DNA of 64,000 nt from Glandiceps talaboti. Lineage: Eukaryota; Hemichordata; Enteropneusta; Spengelidae. This document shows positions 24,901-39,720 of this stretch, piece after piece. The DNA lies in the NCBI RefSeq assembly GCF_964340395.1, contig NC_135554.1, positions 28,014,592-28,078,591 on the forward strand. Direction: 5' to 3'. Made by a program: the position numbers and the translations under genes. How positions within the stretch are numbered: the stretch's first letter is position 1; every line of letters starts with the position of its first letter. The notes under the pieces were generated by a model. The model saw only the letters and a program-made list of their open reading frames with translations. It had not been told where the DNA came from and made no database searches.

Positions 24901-27900
24901 TCTTACCCCATGGAGGATCATTCCAAGGCCAGCCAATAGTAATGCATTGTAATTGTGAAACACCCAAAGGAGACTTTGCTATTATGGTGAGTTGATATAT
25001 GTATACTGAAATTAGTATATTCTGTTACTAGTGAGTTAGTAAATTAAGTATATGTGAAATACCCAAAGAAGACTTTATGATTATGGTGAGTTGATATATG
25101 TATACTAAAATTAGTATATTCTGTTACTAGTGAGTTAGTACATTAAGTATTTGTGAAATACCCAAAGAAGACTTTATGATTATGGTGTGTTAATACACTG
25201 AAACTTGAACATATTGCCTTACTGTAATGTTGTGAAGTGAAAGTGAGGTATTATCGTAACTGTGAACTTTCTCTATAATAGCTCTGTCAGATACTACTAA
25301 AATTAAGTCACTGTAGGATTTCAGTAGGCAGCATTATGTTTTTCACATCCCACACAATATTTTTAGTTACACAACACACACAAAATACAGACACTGAGAG
25401 TGCAAACTGCTTATAAAATGTTGTACTTTATCTCATTGTATATACAAATCAACATTACTGTCAACATGAGACAAGGAAGGTTCAAACACAAATCAGTTTT
25501 TGTTTAATACAGTGAAATGAAATGTAACTTTGTATGTCATTTGTAACAATAAATCTCGTGTGGGATGTAAAAAACACCATGCCACCTAATTGAAACTCAA
25601 AAGTTACTTAATTTTGGTAGTAATTGTTTCTCACAACAAATGTAAAAATGTGTACATGTTTGTTTTCTTGGTATAATTGTATATTTCAAATGTAAATTTG
25701 TTTACTTGTTTGTTTTCTTGGTAGGGTCACAAAATGATTGTGTATTTCAAATGTAAATTTGTTTACATGTTTATTTTCTTGGTAGGGTCACAAAATGATT
25801 GTATATTTCAAATGTAAATTTGTTTACATGTTTATTTTCTTGGTAGGGTCACAAAATGATTGTATATTTCAAATGTAAATTTGTTTACATGTTTATTTTC
25901 TTGGTAGGGTCACACAAATGAAACCTTGAGGAGTGTGAGGGAAAAGATAGCTGATCATCTCAAAACCACAACAGAAAATGTCCAGATAGCTACTAATGAC
26001 AAAGTGGTAAGTAAACACAGTTTTCTTTCAAAGTAATAATACTAAAAATGTTGTTTTCTTGTTCTGGATTATATTTTGTAGTAGATCCGAACTCATAGCA
26101 TATATTAATAATTTACCTAGGATATATTTTAGCTTCCACTGTTCTTGTACACGGTTCAGTGATGCCAACTTGACCAAATATAATAAAAGCTGAAGAAGGC
26201 TGATTAGTTTAACTGAAATACATGTATACTAGTATTTACACACTGGTGTTGGAAATTCTACAAAATATCACGTTCATGTTTACTGTGAAGACAGGTTTAA
26301 ATTTTGTTTCATGCCAAGATCAATCAACTCATTAATGTAATTGCTGCTAAATAGATTTATTTGTAAATATTGTAATCTTTACTTACATAGATTTATTATT
26401 TGTCGATGAGTAAATGTAAACTATGTGGCTATGTAGTTCCTGTCAATGCAAAGGACATTTCATGTTTTTCATGACGAAAGTAATTATTGTTATTATTATT
26501 ATTATTATTATGTAATCCTTTTGCTTGTCTTGCAAAAAAAATGAATTGAAAATTGGACATCAATAGGGTTCTAGTGTAATAATCACAAATCAAAGTCTGT
26601 TTTCAGCTAAAATCAAAATCAAAGGTTCAAAAATTGAAAATGGACACATCCTGTTGTGATGAGTTACAACTTGATAGACTCTTAAACATTGGTCTATAAA
26701 TATCTTGATTTCTCATCAGTTAATGCCTTCCAAAGACCAGAAACTATTACAACAACTATTTTTTGAAGATGAACAATTACTTATTGTGAAAACCAATATA
26801 TCTGGACCATCACCTCAGAGTAGAGCTGATGAGGTAGGTATCTATAATTAAGCAATAAATCCCCCTCCTCCTGGGGATTGTGTACCCCAAGGTTTTGACC
26901 AGTTGACGACATACACACATGATTGTCAGCAAATGCGTATATGGTATCAATTGGTCAAAACCAAAATATTTGTATAGGTACAAAGCATTCATAGAACAAA
27001 AGCAATGGACAAACGTAAAGAAAAGTAGGAGGTAAATGACGAAATCAGATTTTAACTATGATCAGATTGTAACTTATAGAACAGCTCTGATTTGGTTTGA
27101 TGGATTAAACCTTATATCTTGGAGGGGGTAGGATCAATGATTAAACAAGACACTTTGGGGTTGGGGGGTGGGGGTTGGGGTGGGGGCAAGCGTTTGTTAT
27201 TTTGTCCATAGCCAAGCCACCACAAGAAATGGAATTTGATGAACACGATGGTCCTATAGGAATCCATGAGGTATCTTGGAATTCTATAGGAATCCTATAG
27301 GACATTTTGGTAAGAGTAGAGCAGCTTCAATGACCCTATGTTTGTGTTTACATTCAGGATGCTCTAAGGATAGAAGAGGCAGGTAACTTAGAACAAAGCC
27401 GAAGACAATCCTATGCCTCGGAAACAGAGAAGATGTTACCTGGTGTTGTCATGGCAATTGGAGGACAGGCGTTTGAGATGCTGTATCAGTTAGCAGAACT
27501 AGATGAACCAAAGTGAGCACTGTAGGCCATCTTGAATGTTGCCTTATGGGAAATATATTGAAATGTTAATAATGTGAATTGTGGTTTATTTTGATACAGA
27601 TTGATATGGATATTTGCATGTTCATGTTTGATAGTCACTATGTGTGTGTGTGTGTGTGTAAAGTGTATATAATTTAAAAATAGAATTTATTGAAATTGTA
27701 GATATTGAAGTGTGTATCAATAAGTCTAAAGTAATTTGTACATCAGTAATATCCTAAACAATGTTAAATTCAATGGCAATGAAAGAGACACAATCTAAAC
27801 TTGAACATATGTCTTCAGTTTTCTCTCCGAAACATTTTCAGAAATTTGGAAACTTGTTAGTCATCTACTGTTATACTGTTGTTAAAACTGCACTTTTTAT

Positions 27901-30900
27901 CAGACAACCAACAACGTATTAATTAAAATTTGTTATTAATACAAACAATTAGACATTGTACATGTTTATGAGTGATTGATTGTATTTAGAAGTATTACAG
28001 TAACATTTCAAAATTGTTATTGCATACGGGCATGGATTTTTGGGTGCGGGCCTAAAAATCAAATAAATTTTATTTATTTACCATATTATGTGTATAATAC
28101 ATGTAGCTAATTATGCAAAGTCATTTACCCACAGGTAATTCAATACCATTCAGAGTGTACAATATTTTGAGTAAGTCAATTATTTCTAACAAAATAGGTT
28201 TAAAAAGTTCCAGTTCCAGCTATAGTGCAGCTTTAAAGTGATTAACACACATGCATAACTAGTTTGTATAATTTGACATCGATAGATAATATTCTGTATT
28301 TCTAATTTTTGTTATAACAGAATTAGAAGTAGAGTTAGGAGTCTACTAATGCTGATACCCACAGACCCATCAGTTCTAGAAGCACTGGAGTCAGTGGGCA
28401 GATCTGTAAGTATACCAGTCTGTGTTAGATTTTAGACCCATCAGTTCTAGAAGCACTGGAGTCAGTGGGCAGATCTGTAAGTATACCAGTCTGTGTTAGA
28501 TTTTAGACCCACCAGTTCTAGAGACATTAGAGTCAGTGGGTAGATCTGTAAGTATACCAGTCTGTGTTAGATTTTAGACCCATCAGTTCTAGAGACATTA
28601 GAGTCAGTGGGTAGATCTGTAAGTATACCAGTCTGTGTTAGATTTTAGACCCATCAGTTCTAGAGACATTAGAGTCAGTGGGTAGATCTGTAAGTATACC
28701 AGTCTGTGTTAGATTTTAGACCCACCAGTTCTAGAGACATTAGAGTCAGTGGGTAGATCTGTAAGTATACCAGTCTGTGTTAGATTTTAGACCCATCAGT
28801 TCTAGAGACATTAGAGTCAGTGGGTAGATCTGTAAGTATACCAGTCTGTGTTAGATTTTAGACCCACCAGTTCTAGAGACATTAGAGTCAGTGGGTAGAT
28901 CTGTAAGTATACCAGTCTGTGTTAGATTTTAGACCCATCAGTTCTAGAGACATTAGAGTCAGTGGGTAGATCTGTAAGTATACCAGTCTGTGTTAGATTT
29001 TAGACCCATCAGTTCTAGAGACATTAGAGTCAGTGGGTAGATCTGTAAGTATACCAGTCTGTGTTAGATTTTAGACCCACCAGTTCTAGAGACATTAGAG
29101 TCAGTGGGTAGATCTGTAAGTATACCAGTCTGTGTTAGATTTTAGACCCACCAGTTCTAGAGACATTAGAGTCAGTGGGTAGATCTGTAAGTATACCAGT
29201 CTGTGTTAGATTTTAGACCCATCAGTTCTAGAGACATTACAGTCAGTGGGTAGATCTGTACGTATACCAGTCTGTGTTAGATTTTAGACCCATCAGTTCT
29301 AGAGACATTAGAGTCAGTGGGCAGATCTGTAAGTATACCAGTCTGTGTTAGATTTTAGACCCACCAGTTCTAGAGACATTAGAGTCAGTGGGTAGATCTG
29401 TAAGTATACCAGTCTGTGTTAGATTTTAGACCCACCAGTTCTAGAGACATTAGAGTCAGTGGGTAGATCTGTAAGTATACCAGTCTGTGTTAGATTTTAG
29501 ACCCATCAGTTCTAGAGACATTACAGTCAGTGGGTAGATCTGTAAGTATACCAGTCTGTGTTAGATTTTAGACCCACCAGTTCTAGAGACATTAGAGTCA
29601 GTGGGTAGATCTGTAAGTATACCAGTCTGTGTTAGATTTTAGACCCACCAGTTCTAGAGACATTAGAGTCAGTGGGTAGATCTGTAAGTATACCAGTCTG
29701 TGTTAGATTTTAGACCCATCAGTTCTAGAGACATTAGAGTCAGTGGGTAGATCTGTAAGTATACCAGTCTGTGTTAGATTTTAGACCCATCAGTTCTAGA
29801 GACATTAGAGTCAGTGGGTAGATCTGTAAGTATACCAGTCTGTGTTAGATTTTAGACCCACCAGTTCTAGAGACATTAGAGTCAGTGGGTAGATCTGTAA
29901 GTATACCAGTCTGTGTTAGATTTTAGACCCACCAGTTCTAGAGACATTACAGTCAGTGGGTAGATCTGTACGTATACCAGTCTGTGTTAGATTTTAGACC
30001 CATCAGTTCTAGAGACATTAGAGTCAGTGGGCAGATCTGTAAGTATACCAGTCTGTGTTAGATTTTAGACCCACCAGTTCTAGAGACATTAGAGTCAGTG
30101 GGTAGATCTGTACGTATACCAGTCTGTGTTAGATTTTAGACCCACCAGTTCTAGAGACATTACAGTCAGTGGGTAGATCTGTACGTATACCAGTCTGTGT
30201 TAGATTTTAGACCCATCAGTTCTAGAGACATTAGAGTCAGTGGGCAGATCTGTAAGTATACCAGTCTGTGTTAGATTTTAGACCCACCAGTTCTAGAGAC
30301 ATTAGAGTCAGTGGGTAGATCTGTAAGTATACCAGTCTGTGTTAGATTTTAGACCCACCAGTTCTAGAGACATTAGAGTCAGTGGGTAGATCTGTAAGTA
30401 TACCAGTCTGTGTTAGATTTTAGACCCACCAGTTCTAGAGACATTACAGTCAGTGGGTAGATCTGTAAGTATACCAGTCTGTGTTAGATTTTAGACCCAC
30501 CAGTTCTAGAGACATTACAGTCAGTGCAGGGTAGATCTGTAAGTATACCAGTCTGTGTTAGATTTTAGACCCATCAGTTCTAGAGACATTAGAGTCAGTG
30601 GGTAGATCTGTAAGTATACCAGTCTGTGTTAGATTTTAGACCCATCAGTTCTAGAGACATTAGAGTCAGTGGGTAGATCTGTAAGTATACCAGTCTGTGT
30701 TAGATTTTAGACCCACCAGTTCTAGAGACATTAGAGTCAGTGGGTAGATCTGTAAGTATACCAGTCTGTGTTAGATTTTAGACCCATCAGTTCTAGAGAC
30801 ATTAGAGTCAGTGGGTAGATCTGTAAGTATACCAGTCTGTGTTAGATTTTAGACCCATCAGTTCTAGAGACATTACAGTCAGTGGGTAGATCTGTAAGTA

Positions 30901-32718
30901 TACCAGTCTGTGTTAGATTTTAGACCCATCAGTTCTAGAGACATTAGAGTCAGTGGGTAGATCTGTAAGTATACCAGTCTGTGTTAGATTTTAGACCCAT
31001 CAGTTCTAGAGACATTAGAGTCAGTGGGTAGATCTGTAAGTATACCAGTCTGTGTTAGATTTTAGACCCATCAGTTCTAGAGACATTAGAGTCAGTGGGT
31101 AGATCTGTAAGTATACCAGTCTGTGTTAGATTTTAGACCCATCAGTTCTAGAGACATTACAGTCAGTGGGTAGATCTGTAAGTATACCAGTCTGTGTTAG
31201 ATTTTAGACCCACCAGTTCTAGAGACATTAGAGTCAGTGGGTAGATCTGTAAGTATACCAGTCTGTGTTAGATTTTAGCCCCATCAGTTCTAGAGACATT
31301 ACAGTCAGTGGGTAGATCTGTAAGTATACCAGTCTGTGTTAGATTTTAGACCCACCAGTTCTAGAGACATTAGAGTCAGTGGGTAGATCTGTAAGTATAC
31401 CAGTCTGTGTTAGATTTTAGACCCACCAGTTCTAGAGACATTAGAGTCAGTGGGTAGATCTGTAAGTATACCAGTCTGTGTTAGATTTTAGACCCATCAG
31501 TTCTAGAGACATTACAGTCAGTGGGTAGATCTGTAAGTATACCAGTCTGTGTTAGATTTTAGACCCATCAGTTCTAGAGACATTACAGTCAGTGGGTAGA
31601 TCTGTAAGTATACCAGTCTGTGTTAGATTTTAGACCCATCAGTTCTAGAGACATTAGAGTCAGTGGGTAGATCTGTAAGTATACCAGTCTGTGTTAGATT
31701 TTAGACCCATCAGTTCTAGAGACGTTACAGTCAGTGGGTAGATCTGTAAGTATACCAGTCTGTGTTAGATTTTAGACCCATCAGTTCTAGAGACATTAGA
31801 GTCAGTGGGTAGATCTGTAAGTATACCAGTCTGTGTTAGATTTTAGACCCATCAGTTCTAGAGACATTACAGTCAGTGGGTAGATCTGTAAGTATACCAG
31901 TCTGTGTTAGATTTTAGACCCATCAGTTCTAGAGACATTAGAGTCAGTGGGTAGATCTGTAAGTATACCAGTCTGTGTTAGATTTTAGCCCCATCAGTTC
32001 TAGAGACATTACAGTCAGTGGGTAGATCTGTAAGTATACCAGTCTGTGTTAGATTTTAGACCCATCAGTTCTAGAGACGTTAGAGTCAGTGGGTAGATCT
32101 GTAAGTATACCAGTTTGTGTTAGAATTTAGACCCACCAGTTCTGGAGACATTACAGTCAGTGGGTAGATCTGTAAGTATACCAGTCTGTGTTAGATATTA
32201 GACCCATCAGTTCTAGAGACATTACAGTCAGTGGGTAGATCTGTAAGTATACCAGTCTGTGTTAGATATTAGACCCATCAGTTCTAGAGACGTTAGAGTC
32301 AGTGGGTAGATCTGTAAGTATACCAGTCTGTGTTAGATTTTAGACCCACCAGTTCTAGAGACATTAGAGTCAGTGGGTAGATCTGTAAGTATACCAGTCT
32401 GTGTTAGATTTTAGACCCATCAGTTCTAGATACATTACAGTCAGTGGGTAGATCTGGAAGTATACAGTGATAATGTGATATTTTTTCTTTAATATTTTTT
32501 TTCAAAGGCTGATGATAATACATCAACTTCAGATGATGGCAATTCCACACTAAATGAAAATTCACCAAAGACAATTCTAGAGAATCTTTTTAATCCTAAG
32601 AGTCAAGGAATGTCAGCTTTCCGAGTCCTGTACAATCTAGAGGTAAGGAAAATTGGCTATATTAAATAAAAGTTGAATGTTATATTATCTGTACACTGTA
32701 TTGACACACATGCATACA

Positions 32719-32750
<32 letters not shown>

Positions 32751-33075
32751 GTCCTAACTTGCATCACTTACAAGGACGTTCTTGACTGCAGAGTAAAGTG
32801 ATGAGCAGATCGTTCTCTGTAACTCTGTGCAGAATCAATATGTGTGTGTTGTAAAAACAAGCCTAACTGCAGTAAAAGTCAACAAAAACCAATGTCTATA
32901 TTTGACAATAACTTTTTTTACAACAGTCTTCACTGAACATTGTTCTTACATTGGTTAGACTGACTAATTGATTATTATATCTATATGAGACGTTTTAGGG
33001 GAACAATTGAAATTTGAAAGTTGTTTTCAGCAAATTCCAGTACCTGCAAATGAAATGCCGTTAACAAGGAATTGG

Positions 33076-33130
<55 letters not shown>

Positions 33131-36100
33131 TGTGAGTGTGAGTGTGTGTGTGCGTATGTGTGTGTCTGTGTCTGTGTCCGTGTCTGTGTGATTACATCAA
33201 TCTCTCATACACAGCTAAATCTCCTGGACACTTTTTTTGTTGCATATCACTTATTTGTGACCGTTACATTTTTCTAAATTTTTCTCTGTGATTTCTCTGT
33301 AAACAGGCTAAATAAAATCTAAAATGTACCAGGGGATATCTCAAATATAGATCATGTGGTTGTATTGAAATGTTGAATTTTAGGAGTTTTACTTAAAAAT
33401 GTTCACTTATGGCTGAATATGAAATTTGTATCCAGTAACATTGTCCTATCTATCAAATTGAATTTTTGTAAAAGACATTGAGGAAATTATGGAAAATAAA
33501 ATACTTTCTCTCTTTAACTGAACTATTTTGCAGGTTTTAAGTGGTAAACTAATGCCAGCAGTTCAAGACATGACCTCATCAAATTCCAAAGTTTTCTGTG
33601 AAAACTTCTTGAATGCTGGTGGCCTGAATTTAGTTGTAAATGTCTTACAAAAAGATGCTATACCTAGTGATGTAGATTATGCAACTAGACAAGGCTGTTA
33701 CTCTATAAGTTTACAGCTAGCAAGGTGAGTACTTATAATGTTCTTAGTACAGCAAGGCTAAGATCAGACAAGGCTAAGTTACAGCTAGCAAGGTGAGTAG
33801 TTATAATGTTCTTACCACAGCAAGGCTAAGATCAGACAAGGCTAAGTTTACTGCTAGCAAGGTGAGTAGTTATTCTTACCACAAGGCTATATTGTATATT
33901 GACACTTGCACATTATATTTCCTGAAAGTTGTCTTCATTTAGCCAACTAAAATATCAGTGACATATTACAAATTGTCTTCTTTCTATGAGACAAAGCCTA
34001 GTAGTGAGAAAACCCTTTCATTCATATTTTTCTGCTGAATGAATCAAATGTAGGGTGATATTGTGATTGTACCTTTGCTAAATTAGGAAAGTTAGGAAGT
34101 AAATTAGATTTCCCTATTGAGCATTACAACCAATGACGTAAAAGTGTACTGTCATGATGTAGAAAGAATAACTGTATTTTCTGTTTGTGTCTGTGTACAA
34201 TACTCTCAGTCTGTGTACAACTTGGCTTTTACTTGATATAATAAATATGAGTGACCTAAGGGGCCTTAAGTGTCACCACAAGTCAAAAACAGATACTGAA
34301 AAGACGCACCCCTTACCCCTTACTACAAATTAGAGACAAATATTCCCATATTTTTTTGCAAATTCATTTTTTGTTTTTTCATGCTAGGTTTTTACTATGC
34401 GGTCAAAGTCTAATGGGACATAGTCCAAGTGAGACAGCACTCCATGACGATGCCATGGATACTACCAGTTGTGCAACTAGCAGTGCATCACCTGTAAAGA
34501 GTTACTCCAGTTCACCATCCAAGAATACATCATCTACAGAGAAGAATAACAAAGAATTAGAAAGTGTTACCCATGAAATCCCTTCAGCTGCAAAGTTATC
34601 TATTCAGGTAAAATTTAGCAAACTTCTGATCAACAGCCAATCAAAGAGCTGAATAGAGCAAACTACTTATCACCAGCCAATCACAGCCAAATAGAAGTAT
34701 TGAAACAGTTTAGCAAACTGCTCATCATCAGCCAATGATCAAATTAGGTAAGCTCTATATCACCAACCAAACTGCACCAAAATAAATAACGTGTGTCTGT
34801 ATGAATGTTCAGTGTACGTAATGGAGAGACTTATCATTCTCTTCAGTCATTCATAATGTACATAATGGAGATATTTATCATTCTCTTTATATTGCTTTTC
34901 ACACAGACAATGTCAGTATCAGATTTCTCTGCCACTATTACTTCTTTCATGAGATTAACGTGGGCTGCAGCAGCTGGTCGAATTCACCTAGCCAGCTCAT
35001 CACAACCCATTGGTCTAATGAAAGATAGTATCGGAGTCTCATTTTCTATAGGACCAGAAAGACGTAGGAGTCGACACAGTAGTACAGGTAATTCACAATA
35101 TGAATAAACATGTACCTACTGTTAGTTTTATGTACTACTTATAAAGAGACAAGTCCTCCTTTTAAATGTATATATTATCTGATAAAACAATTGTATGCCC
35201 AACTGCTGGAAATAAACACATTTTCATAAACTTTGGGAGAGTCTTTTTTCTTGATTTTTCATCACCTACATTATGCATGATTGCCGTGAAACCCAGACTT
35301 GAAATGTGTTACTGTTCATTGGTCAGTTGAGTTCGTTACCATGGACACACATGCTCTCCTAGGAATGAACGGACATGCATATGTAATAACAATATGAACA
35401 CAAATTCATAATTGTTTTTTGAAGTGAATAGATGTGTATTACACATGTTGAAGTTATGAATATTGAATTGTTTTGTTACTATAGGAAGTACAGGTAGCAC
35501 ATCAAGTGATCAGAGTGAGATACAGTCTCTATTTCCTGGTGTATGTGCAATACAAAGTGCAGTATCTAACAAAGACTCTAGAATAGCAAGGGAAGCCCTG
35601 GAACTACTGGTCAGATGTCTACAGCTCAGGACAGATCTATTAGGTAAGAGACACTAGAAGGTAATGAACTGTAAACTTACAGGTAAAACATCCAGAGATT
35701 GCCGAACGACTGTGCATATCATACACATTTTACGTTCCCTAAGAACAATTTAGATAGATAAGAAACAGGCTTCCCACAGACCGCTCAATACAAATATAAA
35801 CAACATCATCCAACCCCTACTGATACACAGACACACACATCATCCTTGGAACAAACAAGCTATTGAAAGTTTTTTCATTGCAGGCTCAGATTTTGACACA
35901 TATACAAGTGTATTGATTCAAAGTTTAGTGATATGTGTGTACACATACAGTGCCTGCTTGTCGGCAGGAATGTGGAGTTGTTCATATTTGTCATGAGTGG
36001 TCTGTCACCCACAGTGGGAAGCCTGTTTCTTATCTATTTAAATTGTTCTTTGGGAACATAAAATGTCTATGATAAGCACAGTCATTCGACAGTCCCTCAA

Positions 36101-38710
36101 TGTTTTACCTATATGTACTCTGACAATCAAGGTCTCAGTTTAAGAGATAGATACAGTAAAACTATTATTGTTTGATGTGGAAGATTACACAAGTGTGTGA
36201 TAGTGGTACCTCTGTTGTGTGGGTATAAATAACCCTGTAATCAAGATTGTGTACACATTAGAAGTCCCTAAAAATGCACCCTTCAAGATGATGGATGTTA
36301 TCAGAAATTCCATTCTATCATGAGTACAATTAAACTAACATCTATTCAATATCTGTGATATCAACATGTTGCAACAATAGTTTTTAGTTTGTATTTATGT
36401 TTAACTTAGTAAACTGAGATAGTGATTGCCAGAGTACAAATGTAGTTTGTATTCTGGTTGTATATTGTTCACATATGACAGGTATGTATAACCCCCTCAA
36501 CTGGGTAAATGCGACTACAACTGCGAGTCTCATAAACACTAAGTGCGACCATCTTTGCGACTGCTGTTGAGACTCTCAAAGGGGGTTGTAAACAGTGAAT
36601 GAGTCAGAGTGAATCTGAGACCGTATTTGATACTGTCAACAGGCTCATAAACAGTAAATGCGACTCATTCTGAGACCATCCAGCTTCATATTATTTTGGT
36701 TCAAAACATACTGTATATTATTTATCTGTGGCAGTGTTTGTGCTGAAGTAAATAAGTGGGATTATTCCATTGATACATTCAAAAGAAGCATAGGTAATAA
36801 ACAAATTTATTTCAAATAAATACATTTACTCACACAAGTGATGTGGCTAAACTGTAGTCAAAAATGCAACAGCCACCCCATTTCTGTTGTAGTGTTTATC
36901 ATGTTGTTAACTGACATGTTTATTGTATCTCTACAGGTTCATTCTATAACCTTCCCTTTGGTAGTGATTTTATCATAGACATTCTGTTAGGTTCTCCTAA
37001 TGCCGATGTTAGGAATGCAGCATTGGAACAATTTGACACACTCAGTCGAACTGAAGTGCGAAAGAAAGGGGTAGAGTTGCAACACCCATGTCATTATCTA
37101 ACACAGGTGCTACTCAAAGCTCCAGTACCACTTTGGAATACAAGCTCCAATGTTAGAGGAGCTAGTCAGAGGTAAGAGTTACAGACGTGCTCCTATTCAG
37201 CAGTGCCAGAAATGTTTGCTCTATGCCAGCTTCACTTCTTGTTGAATGTTTCAAGTAACACTGCTATCAGTAGCAGCCATATTGGATTTGTCACTGCTAT
37301 CAGTATTGGCCATATTGGATTTGTCACTGCTATCAGTAGCAGCCATATTGGATTTGTCACTGCTATCAGTAGTGGCCATATTGGATTTGTCACTGCTATC
37401 AGTAGCAGCCATATTGGATTTGTCACTGCTATCAGTAGTGGCCATATTGGATTTGTCACTGCTATCAGTAGTGGCCATATTGGATTTGTCACTGCTATCA
37501 GTAGTGGCCATATTGGATTTGTCACTGCTATCAGTAGTAGCCATATTGGATTTGTCACTGCTATCAGTAGTGGCCATATTGGATTTGTCACTGCTGTCAG
37601 TAGTGGCCATATTGGATTTGTCACTGCTGTCAGAAGTGGCCATATTGGATTTGTCACTGCTATCAGTAGTGGCCATATTGGATTTGTCACTGCTGTCAGT
37701 AGTGGCCATATTGGATTTGTCACTGCTGTCAGAAGTGGCCATATTGGATTTGTCACTGCTATCAGTAGTGGCCATATTGGATTTGTCACTGCTGTCAGTA
37801 GTGGCCATTTTGAATTTGTCACTGCTATCAGTAAAGTGTCTTTTCTCTGTTTGCAGGCTACTAGGCCAATGTAGTCAGTACTTTGATCTTAGATGTCGAC
37901 TACTGGAGGGTCTGTCGAGTAAGTACTACAATTGTCTGATGTTTAAGAGCTAGGTTCGACTACTAGGGAGATTGACAATCTATTTATCAGTAACTAATAA
38001 TATTATATGTTGTGTACAGTATTTGTAGGAATTGTAGTGTTATGCTGTTAGTCTTTATTTACACTGACTGGTAATTGGCATGTTTTGGTGGTTGGAAACA
38101 CAATTTTTTACATAAATAGGTTTAAACAATTTTGAGTTATGTTTTCTGTCAACATTTCATCGATGTTAACTACAACATTTACTTTTGTGAGACAGACATT
38201 ATTGGAATTACATAACTGTGATGTTTTCAAAAGTTATGTTTTCTGTCAAAAAATATGTTGATTTATAGGGGATTATTAATTAATAATTATTATTATTATA
38301 ACAGTTATGAGTTAATTATGATTAAGATAACAGTTGATTTGGTTTTGGAGATTATGTCCATTGATATTTACAGTTTGTGTACTTTTTAGGTGCAGAACAA
38401 AAAAACCTCCAAATCAACTGTACCTCAATGTTAGATGATGAAATTGCATGGCTTGACAACTTTGACCCCTCAGAACATGATGATAATGGAGAGACTGAGG
38501 AGACTCTCCTAACAGGGCACCTTAAGTTAATGAAGACTTTATTTACATGTGAAGGAATCAACAAGAGAAAATTTGGTAAGTCTTGAAATTGACTGCTGAC
38601 AGTGCTTTGTGTTTTTAGCACAACTGAACTAATATAATGGTATATAGGTGTAGTATTATTGTCTGTCTGTCTGTACATAGGTGTGTATGTATGTAGGTAT
38701 GTATGTATAT

Positions 38711-38750
<40 letters not shown>

Positions 38751-39550
38751 ATGTGTGTGTGTATGCGTGCGTGCGTGCGTGTGTGTGTGCATGCGTATGT
38801 ATGTATGTATGTATGTATGTATGTATGTATGTATGTATGTATGTATGTATGTATGTATGTATGTATGTATGTATCATTTGTTCAGTATTAAACCTGCTGA
38901 AAGTATTTGTATACATGCAGTTGGGCTACAATGTAACACTTCTTGATCCTGAATTTAATATTTTTACATTTCTCTTTGTATTGCAGGTAAAACTTTGCTT
39001 AGCAATCTTTTGAATGAGTTTCTGTTTCCAGCTTCTAAACTGATTCTAGTAGGTACAGGCAATCAAAAACCAGTATCTGCGCTGGACTTTGTACCAAAGT
39101 AAGTTTACACTTCAGATCTATACTATAACAGTGGTGAAATATGTTTCCCACCATTCACTAATTCCAAGATTTGAACCTTTAGAATGCCATGTAGCATGTG
39201 ACTGTATGACTCTTAGCCAATCCAAGCACAATAATATTTCCCAATGAATGTATATACACTACTGTAATCTACTTTCACTTTATGGAATTCAGGAATTTTC
39301 AAATCCAATGTTTTGTTTTGTTTCCCCATGCACACATGTTAAATGTCTGACATTTAAAAACACATCGGCTAAAAAATGTGAGGAATAGGTTTAGAACAAT
39401 AATAACAATAGTAGATGACTTATTAAAACAAATATGTGATTGCTAGCTAAAATGGTCAGATGACTGTCAAGAATTTGTATAACAGTTAGATATGAATACA
39501 GAGACAGACAGACAGACAGACATACAGACAGGGAGAGATACAGACAGACG

Positions 39551-39584
<34 letters not shown>

Positions 39585-39667
39585 TACATACAGATGGACA
39601 GACATACAGACAGGGAGAGATACAGACAGATGGAGAGAGAGAGAGAGAGTCTGAGAGAGAGAGAGAG

Positions 39668-39720
<53 letters not shown>

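Noticed and set aside
28435-32413. Microexons within the 71-bp units (TTTTAG before, GTAAGT after)
   Set aside because: The AG-bounded segment is 41 nt, so it breaks frame, and the 29-nt spacer is too short for an animal intron with no pyrimidine tract. Kept as decoy donors only.
28406-32465. CRISPR-like regular repeats (71-bp, 50-bp and 72-bp arrays)
   Set aside because: Units are directly adjacent with no unique spacers, and the host is a eukaryotic intron; these are minisatellites.
37203-37953. Four long ORFs (185-235 codons) in intron 28
   Set aside because: Artefact of a 33-bp period; no protein-like variation, and they lie between two well-supported USP24 exons.
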